A stretch of DNA of 10,567 nt from NCBI GenBank assembly GCA_028717985.1, contig JAQUMS010000023.1, positions 1-10,567 on the forward strand, in the 5' to 3' direction. A program made the position numbers and the translations under genes. The DNA comes from Candidatus Omnitrophota bacterium. Its GTDB lineage: Bacteria; Omnitrophota; Gorgyraeia; Gygaellales; Profunditerraquicolaceae. The first letter of the stretch is position 1; every line of letters begins with the position of its first letter. The notes below the pieces were generated by a model. It was not told the origin of the DNA, made no database searches, and was given only the letters and a program-made list of their open reading frames with translations. Below are positions 1-5,036 of this stretch, piece after piece.

Positions 1-330
1 TGGAAACAGGCGGAGGCGGCCCGTGATGAGTCCGGCGGCCTGATAGATATGGTTTCCGATAAACAGATACTTGAGGCGTATAAATTACTGGCGGCTAAAG
101 AAGGAGTTTTTGCTGAGCCTGCTTCAGCCGCTTCTATAGCGGGTTTATTAAAGCTGGGGAAAAAGGGATATTTCAGAAAAAAAATTATAGGGAAGAAGCC
201 GATAAAAATAGTCTGTATATTGACCGGCCATGGTTTAAAAGATCCCGACCGCGCCGTGAAATCCGTGGTACAGCCGACGGTCGTGAAAATAAACATCCAA
301 GCGATTTTGCGTGAAATAGGATACGCGTAA
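1..330 (+). CDS. thrC: Threonine synthase, C-terminal part (5' end outside the window)
   Basis: The reading frame is open from base 1 and ends at TAA 328-330, giving the last 109 residues. Threonine synthase is a PLP-dependent fold-type II enzyme that converts O-phosphohomoserine to threonine and phosphate. The visible part begins W-K-Q-A-E-A-A-R-D-E-S-G-G and continues with the family's C-terminal block: an AEPASAAS-I-AGL stretch (around 112-156) and an LTGHGLKDPDRA stretch (about 217-260). Both are typical of bacterial threonine synthases. The PLP-binding lysine and the N-terminal domain lie upstream and cannot be checked. An ATG at 49 opens the same frame but is internal, because the homology continues upstream of it. 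It is followed 30 nt later by the CoaB-like gene. The downstream ApgM-like and lysC genes support an aspartate-family role. Identity is confident; completeness is not assessable. Confidence 0.93.
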   Translation, partial: WKQAEAARDESGGLIDMVSDKQILEAYKLLAAKEGVFAEPASAASIAGLLKLGKKGYFRKKIIGKKPIKIVCILTGHGLKDPDRAVKSVVQPTVVKINIQAILREIGYA

Positions 331-345
331 AAATCAATAAAGCCC

Positions 346-352
346 GGTGAGG
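346..352 (+). promoter_or_regulatory. Ribosome binding site of the CoaB-like gene
   Basis: GGTGAGG lies 8 nt before the ATG at 361, in the 30-nt gap after thrC. It is the only Shine-Dalgarno-like element in this gap and fixes the start of the next gene. The gap shows no hairpin and no T-run, so thrC and the next gene are probably co-transcribed. Confidence 0.6.
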
Positions 353-360
353 CGAAATTC

Positions 361-996
361 ATGAGCTTACGGGGTAAAAAAGTTTTGATAACGGCCGGAC
401 CGACGTGGGTTGCTCTTGACAGCGTAAGGGTTATCAGTAATACCGCCAGCGGCCATACGGGTTTATTATTGGCGGAACAAGCCAGGAAAAAAGGCGCTCT
501 GGTAACAGTTTTATTAGGTCCTGTCGGAGAGTGCCGGCTTCCTCAAGGGTGCACGATAAAACATTTTAGTTTTTTTGACGAATTACGTGACCTTCTTTCT
601 AAGACACTGAGCCGGAAAAAGTTCGATTTTGTTATTCATTCCGCGGCGGTTGCCGATTATCGTCCTGAAAAGGTCGTGCGCGGCAAGGTCGTATCGGGAA
701 TAACGAACATGGTTGTGCGTTTGATCCCAACCGTTAAGCTGATCGATAAAATTAAAAAAATAACACCTTTGGTTTATCTTGTAGGTTTTAAATTTGAACC
801 GGGAATATCACGAAATGATCTTTTACGAGAAGCGGAGAAGTTGATGGCGCGCTCGGGCTGTGATTGTGTGGTGGCGAATACATCTATACGGGGATCGTAT
901 TCCGCGTATATAGTATCCCGCGAAAAAACTTCAGGCATCTTAGGGAGTAAAAAAGATATGGCGCGAACTTTGATCGGACTGATGGAGAGACTATGA
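361..996 (+). CDS. coaB: Free-standing CoaB-like phosphopantothenate-cysteine ligase domain protein
   Basis: This 211-residue protein matches only the C-terminal (CoaB) half of the usual bifunctional CoaBC/Dfp protein. CoaB joins cysteine to 4'-phosphopantothenate, using CTP in most bacteria, in coenzyme A synthesis. An N-terminal Rossmann-like start (KKVLITAGPT, 6-15) is followed by ISNTASGHTG, whose N27 aligns with the E. coli catalytic Asn210. SAAVADYRP (94-102) aligns with the Ala275 region. K109 sits 14 residues after A95, exactly where E. coli has Lys289. Two things are unusual. The normal TREPLDPVR segment reads TWVALDSVR (15-23), and the KIKK motif reads KVVS, so only the first Lys is kept. 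No CoaC flavoprotein domain is present in the gene or the window. The gene has a good SD site and overlaps the next gene by ATGA. CoaB fold is confident; ligase activity and exact substrate are inferred. Confidence 0.8.
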   Translation: MSLRGKKVLITAGPTWVALDSVRVISNTASGHTGLLLAEQARKKGALVTVLLGPVGECRLPQGCTIKHFSFFDELRDLLSKTLSRKKFDFVIHSAAVADYRPEKVVRGKVVSGITNMVVRLIPTVKLIDKIKKITPLVYLVGFKFEPGISRNDLLREAEKLMARSGCDCVVANTSIRGSYSAYIVSREKTSGILGSKKDMARTLIGLMERL

Positions 997-2201
997 AGTA
1001 TATCGTAGTAGTTGCTGACGGAATGGCGGATTATCCTTTGCCGGAATTGGAAGGACGTACTCCCGTGGAAGTGGCCAGGACCCCGAATATGGATTTTATC
1101 GCTCATAACGGCAGGCTTGGCAGAGTTAAAACTGTCCCTGATAAAATGACTCCGGCGTCCGACGTGGCGAATATTTCTATTATGGGGTACGATCCCGCGG
1201 TTTATTATGCCGGAAGAGGGCCTTTGGAAGCGGCGAATTTAGGCGTCGTGCTTGAAGAAGGGGATGTTGCATTCCGCTGTAACGTTGTTTCGATTTCAAA
1301 TCAGGCGATGCAGGATTACAGCGCCGGGCATATAAGCACAAAAGAAGCCGCCATTCTTCTTAAATTTATAAATAATAAATTAGGTAATGAAAGAATACAG
1401 TTTTATCCCGGTATTAGTTATCGTCACCTGATGGTTGTAAAGCAGGGTGTTAACGAAGGATTGGAACTTCTTGAATGTACGCCGCCGCATGATATACTCG
1501 GTAAAAACATTGAAGAATATCTTCCTAAAGGGAAAAACGCCGATAGTATCCGAAAGCTTATGCAGGATTCCCGCGGCCTGCTGGAAACCCACGAAATCAA
1601 TCAGGTAAGGATAGACCTGAAGGAAAATCCTGCGAATATGATTTGGCTGTGGGGCCAGGGTAAAAAAATTTCTATGCCCGTTTTTTCCGAGAAATACGGG
1701 ATAACCGGCAGCGTTATTTCGGCGGTTGATTTAATCAAAGGCCTGGGCAGGATTTTGGGAATGGATATCATTAATGTCCCCGGAGCTACCGGATATTATG
1801 ATACCGATTACGAAGGGAAAGCGCGGGCGGCTTTGCGCTCTTTGGAGAAAAAAGACCTGGTATATGTTCATATAGAAGCACCGGATGAAGCGAGCCACAA
1901 CGGGGATTTACGTGAAAAAATAACCGCTATAGAACGGATCGACACTCTTGTTCTGGGTACGTTCCTGGAGCATTTTAAACATAAAGAGAATTTTCGCATT
2001 TTAATCCTGCCTGATCATGCGACGCCTGTTTCCATGCGGACTCACGCTTCTGATCCGGTGTGCTTCGGCATGTTCGGAAAAGATATCGCGGGGAGAGGGT
2101 TTTTACACTATAGCGAAAAAGAAGCGGAAAAATCGGATCTTTTTTTTGAAAAGGGTCATGAGTTGTTGAAGTATTTTATTACCAACAGAGATGGTGTTTA
2201 A
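993..2201 (+). CDS. apgM: ApgM-family cofactor-independent phosphoglycerate mutase, proposed homoserine kinase
   Basis: The 402-residue protein belongs to the alkaline-phosphatase superfamily, archaeal-type phosphoglycerate mutase (ApgM) family. Visible metal and catalytic positions are D9 (VVVADGMAD), S56 and D57 (PASDVANISIMGYDP, the phospho-acceptor serine region), D298 and H302 (APDEASHNGD), D341 and H342 (LPDHATP) and H351 (RTHASDP). The full family length is present. By family it would interconvert 3- and 2-phosphoglycerate in glycolysis. However, a subgroup of this family found beside threonine genes in bacteria lacking ThrB has been annotated in TIGRFAM as a proposed homoserine kinase (TIGR02535, from memory). 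The position here, between thrC and lysC, fits that subgroup. The start at 993 overlaps the previous stop as ATGA, with a purine-rich GGAGAG at 984-989. Family assignment is strong; choice of reaction is inferred from context. Confidence 0.88.
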   Translation: MKYIVVVADGMADYPLPELEGRTPVEVARTPNMDFIAHNGRLGRVKTVPDKMTPASDVANISIMGYDPAVYYAGRGPLEAANLGVVLEEGDVAFRCNVVSISNQAMQDYSAGHISTKEAAILLKFINNKLGNERIQFYPGISYRHLMVVKQGVNEGLELLECTPPHDILGKNIEEYLPKGKNADSIRKLMQDSRGLLETHEINQVRIDLKENPANMIWLWGQGKKISMPVFSEKYGITGSVISAVDLIKGLGRILGMDIINVPGATGYYDTDYEGKARAALRSLEKKDLVYVHIEAPDEASHNGDLREKITAIERIDTLVLGTFLEHFKHKENFRILILPDHATPVSMRTHASDPVCFGMFGKDIAGRGFLHYSEKEAEKSDLFFEKGHELLKYFITNRDGV

Positions 2202-2216
2202 GAAAACCGGGAATAC

Positions 2217-2221
2217 GGAGG
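2217..2221 (+). promoter_or_regulatory. Ribosome binding site of lysC
   Basis: GGAGG lies 7 nt before the ATG at 2229, in the 27-nt gap after the ApgM gene. An in-frame TAG directly precedes the ATG, so no longer start is possible. The gap is too short for a lysine riboswitch and shows no terminator. Confidence 0.7.
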
Positions 2222-2228
2222 AATATAG

Positions 2229-3449
2229 ATGCAGGGTGGGTTGATAGTCCAGAAATACGGCGGGTCGTCTGTCGCGAACATAGAAAGAATTCAAAAAGTT
2301 GCCGAACGAATTGTGAACTACAAAAAAAAAGGATTTTCCCTGGTTGTGGTTGTTTCCGCGATGGCTGATACGACCGATGAATTGATAGAAATGGCGGACA
2401 AGATTAATCCCGAAGCTCCGGAACGGGAGATGGATATGCTTCTTTCAACAGGTGAGCAAATTTCCGTTTCTCTTTTGGCTATGGCTGTCCATAAATTAGG
2501 AGTTGAAGCGATTTCGTTTACGGGCGGGCAGGTAGGCATTATAACCGACGGTAATTATACCAAAGCCCGTATAGTTAAAATTCAGGCGGAAAAAATCAGG
2601 GAAGAATTAAAAAAAGGGAGGGTTGTTATCGTCGCGGGTTTTCAGGGCATAACTATTGCCCATGATATAACAACTCTTGGCCGGGGAGGTTCCGATTTGA
2701 CTGCGGTCGCCCTCGCCAAGGAATTAGCCGCGAATGAATGTGAAATTTATACGGATGTTGAGGGGATTTATACTACTGATCCCCGTATTGAGCCGAAAGC
2801 TCAAAAAATAAAGATGATCACGTTTGATGAAATGCTGGAAATGGCATCATTGGGGGCCCAGGTAATGCAGCCGCGTTCTATCGAGGTGGCAAAAAAATTT
2901 AACGTTCCCATTCATGTCCGTTCATCGTTTTCTCAAAATCCCGGAACCATGATTGTAAAGGAGGCGGTTAAAATGGAAGGCGCGGTAATTACCGGAGTGA
3001 CCTTAAATAAAAATGAAGCGAAGATAACTATTTGTGATGTTCCCGACAGACCCGGCGCTGCCGCGCATATTTTTAAAGAATTATCGGAAGGCGGCGTAAA
3101 CGTTGATATGATCGTTCAAAACGTCAGCCACACCCGTAAGACGGATCTTTCATTCACTATTCCCAAAGCAGATGTGAGTAAAACCATAAAAATAACTAAA
3201 AAAACGGCTAAAGAAATCGGCGCGGGTGAAGTGCTTCAGGACGAAGATATCGCCCGTATCGCGGTTGTAGGTGTGGGAATGAAATCCCATCCCGGTGTCG
3301 CGGCCGATATGTTTGAGACCCTGGCCGAAAATAAAATAAATATTGAAATGATCTCGACGTCGGATATCAGTATTTCCTGTATTATTAAAAAGAAATTTGT
3401 TGAAACTGCCGTCAAAGAATTACATGAAAAATTCAAATTAGCAAAATAA
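2229..3449 (+). CDS. lysC: Aspartate kinase (alpha subunit, full length)
   Basis: The 406-residue enzyme phosphorylates aspartate to beta-aspartyl phosphate, the first step of the lysine, threonine and methionine pathway. The N-terminal amino-acid-kinase domain (about 1-245) shows VQKYGGSSV (K9 is the conserved lysine), STGEQ at 73-77, the nucleotide-binding GRGGSDLTA region (GGSD 153-156) and the YTDVEGIYTTDPR stretch. Two ACT regulatory domains follow, roughly 265-330 and 340-406; the second begins near IAVVGVGMKSHPGVAA. Length and layout match the Bacillus aspartokinase II and Corynebacterium LysC type (about 400-420 residues, no fused homoserine dehydrogenase), usually feedback-inhibited by lysine, or lysine plus threonine. 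The gene encodes a likely second product from an internal start at 2973. A run of nine A at 2322-2330 causes no break in frame. cimA follows after 9 nt. Confidence 0.96.
   Translation: MQGGLIVQKYGGSSVANIERIQKVAERIVNYKKKGFSLVVVVSAMADTTDELIEMADKINPEAPEREMDMLLSTGEQISVSLLAMAVHKLGVEAISFTGGQVGIITDGNYTKARIVKIQAEKIREELKKGRVVIVAGFQGITIAHDITTLGRGGSDLTAVALAKELAANECEIYTDVEGIYTTDPRIEPKAQKIKMITFDEMLEMASLGAQVMQPRSIEVAKKFNVPIHVRSSFSQNPGTMIVKEAVKMEGAVITGVTLNKNEAKITICDVPDRPGAAAHIFKELSEGGVNVDMIVQNVSHTRKTDLSFTIPKADVSKTIKITKKTAKEIGAGEVLQDEDIARIAVVGVGMKSHPGVAADMFETLAENKINIEMISTSDISISCIIKKKFVETAVKELHEKFKLAK
2957..2964 (+). promoter_or_regulatory. Internal ribosome binding site within lysC
   Basis: AAAGGAGG is a near-perfect complement of the 16S rRNA anti-SD sequence. 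It lies 8 nt before an in-frame ATG at 2973, inside the lysC coding region. By eye it is the best SD match in the window, better than that of lysC itself. It is encoded by the codons for V-K-E just after the conserved NPGTMI block, so part of it could be chance from protein sequence. Confidence 0.65.
2973..3449 (+). CDS. lysC: Predicted aspartate kinase beta subunit from an in-frame internal start
   Basis: ATG 2973 is codon 249 of lysC and is preceded by a strong SD site at the right spacing. It would give a 158-residue protein starting M-E-G-A-V-I-T-G-V that contains only the two ACT domains. In Bacillus subtilis aspartokinase II and Corynebacterium glutamicum LysC, the beta subunit is made in just this way from an internal start near codon 246-250, and the enzyme is alpha2beta2. 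The agreement of position, frame, SD and domain boundary supports the same arrangement here. The beta chain would bind feedback inhibitor and help assemble the regulatory interface. No protein evidence exists in the sequence itself, so this is a prediction. Confidence 0.6.
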   Translation: MEGAVITGVTLNKNEAKITICDVPDRPGAAAHIFKELSEGGVNVDMIVQNVSHTRKTDLSFTIPKADVSKTIKITKKTAKEIGAGEVLQDEDIARIAVVGVGMKSHPGVAADMFETLAENKINIEMISTSDISISCIIKKKFVETAVKELHEKFKLAK

Positions 3450-3458
3450 GCCGGATAC

Positions 3459-5030
3459 ATGGAAAAACAGGTAAAAATTTACGATACAACATTACGCGAC
3501 GGTTCCCAGGGGGAAGGAATTTCATATTCTGTCCGGGACAAGATCGTTATCGCCCAGGAATTGGACAAATTCGGGATGCATTATATTGAAGGAGGATGGC
3601 CCGGATCCAATCCCAAGGATATGGAATTTTTCCTGGAGATGAAAAAAAAGCCGTTTAAGCAAAGTATCCTTGTGGCGTTTGGGTCTACCCGCAGGGCGCT
3701 TTCGAAAGCGTGCGACGACAGCAACGTAAAAGGGCTTTTGAAATCGGGCGCTCCGGTTGTTACTGTCTTTGGAAAGACGTGGGATCTCCATGTGTCTGAA
3801 GTGCTGAAAACAACACCTGAAGAAAATTTGTCCATGATTCGTGATACGGTCGGTTATCTGGTTTCCCAGGGCCGGACTGTTTTTTATGACGCCGAACATT
3901 TTTTTGACGCCTACCGGAATAATAAAAAATACAGCCTGCAGTGTCTTGTGGCGGCCCAGGAAGCGGGAGCTCAGGCGATTGTTTTATGCGATACCAACGG
4001 CGGTTCTCTTACTTCTGAAATCACGAAAGTTGTCAGTGAAGTTCGTTCGAGTATTTCCGTGTGGCTGGGAATCCACTGTCACAACGATGCAGGATTGGCA
4101 GTGGCAAATTCCTTGGCGGCGGTTGAATCCGGATGCGATATGGTGCAGGGAACTGTTAACGGTTACGGTGAACGCTGCGGAAATGCGGATATTGTTCCTA
4201 TCATAGCAAATCTTAAGCTAAAAATGGGGGTCCCGTGCGTTAATGACCGCCAATTGCGGTCACTGGTTCATCTTTCCTACTTTGTAAGTGAAATCAGCAA
4301 TATGAAACAGCGTAATGACCAGCCGTATGCCGGCTCCTCGGCTTTTGCTCATAAAGGGGGAGTGCATATCAATGCCGTGATGAAAAACTGCCGGACCTAT
4401 GAACATGTCGATCCGGAAGCGGTAGGTAATAAACGCAGGATTTTGGTTTCCGAATTGGGGGGTAAAACGGGTATTCTCCTTCGGGCTAAAGATATAGACC
4501 TGGATTTGAAAAAAGACGACGCCCAGACTAAAAAAATCCTGGCGCTTTTACAAAAGCTTGAATTACAGGGCTATCATTTTGAAGCGGCTGAAGCGTCTTT
4601 TGAACTGCTCATCAAAAAAACTTTAAAAAAATTTAAGAAATTTTTTGAATTGGAAGGTTTTAAAGTGGTTGTTGAAAAACATTCCAATAAAAAGATTACC
4701 TCAGAAGCTATTATTAAAGTTAAGGTTAACGGTGTCAGAGAACATACTGCCGCTGAAGGCGACGGTCCCGTAAACGCGCTGGATAACGCTTTGAGGAAGG
4801 CTTTAAAGGAATTTTACCCGGCTCTTTCAAAAATGCATCTGTCGGATTTTAAGGTCCGTGTCCTTGATGAAAAGAAGGGGACTGCGGCAAAAGTCCGCGT
4901 TCTGATACAATCTCAGGATGAAGCCGACAGCTGGAATACTGTGGGAGTTTCAGAAAATATAATTGAAGCCTCGTGGGAAGCGTTAATGGACAGCGTGGAA
5001 TATAAACTCCTCAAAGACCAGAAAAAATAA
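3459..5030 (+). CDS. cimA: (R)-citramalate synthase
   Basis: The 523-residue protein condenses pyruvate with acetyl-CoA to (R)-citramalate, the first step of the threonine-independent route to 2-oxobutyrate and isoleucine. The N-terminal HMGL-like TIM barrel shows the catalytic R13-D14 in YDTTLRDGSQGEG, the metal-binding histidines in GIHCHNDAGLA (H206, H208, with N209 and D210), and NGYGERCGNAD. The C-terminal part (about 365-520) has the LeuA-type dimerisation and allosteric domain. EGISYS after the RDGSQ motif, a WPGSNPKD segment and the overall length point to the CimA group rather than 2-isopropylmalate or homocitrate synthase. The start at 3459 is 9 nt after lysC with no convincing SD, so translation is probably coupled. 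Feedback control by isoleucine through the C-terminal domain is likely by family, not shown here. Confidence 0.92.
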   Translation: MEKQVKIYDTTLRDGSQGEGISYSVRDKIVIAQELDKFGMHYIEGGWPGSNPKDMEFFLEMKKKPFKQSILVAFGSTRRALSKACDDSNVKGLLKSGAPVVTVFGKTWDLHVSEVLKTTPEENLSMIRDTVGYLVSQGRTVFYDAEHFFDAYRNNKKYSLQCLVAAQEAGAQAIVLCDTNGGSLTSEITKVVSEVRSSISVWLGIHCHNDAGLAVANSLAAVESGCDMVQGTVNGYGERCGNADIVPIIANLKLKMGVPCVNDRQLRSLVHLSYFVSEISNMKQRNDQPYAGSSAFAHKGGVHINAVMKNCRTYEHVDPEAVGNKRRILVSELGGKTGILLRAKDIDLDLKKDDAQTKKILALLQKLELQGYHFEAAEASFELLIKKTLKKFKKFFELEGFKVVVEKHSNKKITSEAIIKVKVNGVREHTAAEGDGPVNALDNALRKALKEFYPALSKMHLSDFKVRVLDEKKGTAAKVRVLIQSQDEADSWNTVGVSENIIEASWEALMDSVEYKLLKDQKK

Positions 5031-5036
5031 ATTTGT

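Noticed and set aside
331..360. Terminator or promoter between thrC and the CoaB-like gene
   Set aside because: There is no inverted repeat with a T-run and no clear -35/-10 pair; only an SD site is visible.
774..1106. Minus-strand open frame of 110 codons spanning the coaB-apgM junction
   Set aside because: It lies wholly under two well-supported plus-strand genes, has no recognisable motif and reads like a shadow frame.
2202..2228. Lysine riboswitch or other leader before lysC
   Set aside because: The gap is only 27 nt and contains just an SD site, far too short for a riboswitch.
2322..2330. Run of nine A in lysC as a possible slippage or programmed frameshift site
   Set aside because: The same frame carries normal aspartate kinase sequence on both sides, so no shift is needed. 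Similar A-runs (for example 6534-6541) also leave the frame intact.
3841..4206. Plus-strand open frame of 121 codons inside cimA
   Set aside because: It overlaps the conserved CimA catalytic barrel in another frame, so it is a shadow.
5031..5036. T-box leader before valS
   Set aside because: Only 6 nt separate cimA and valS, and no T-box sequence is seen.
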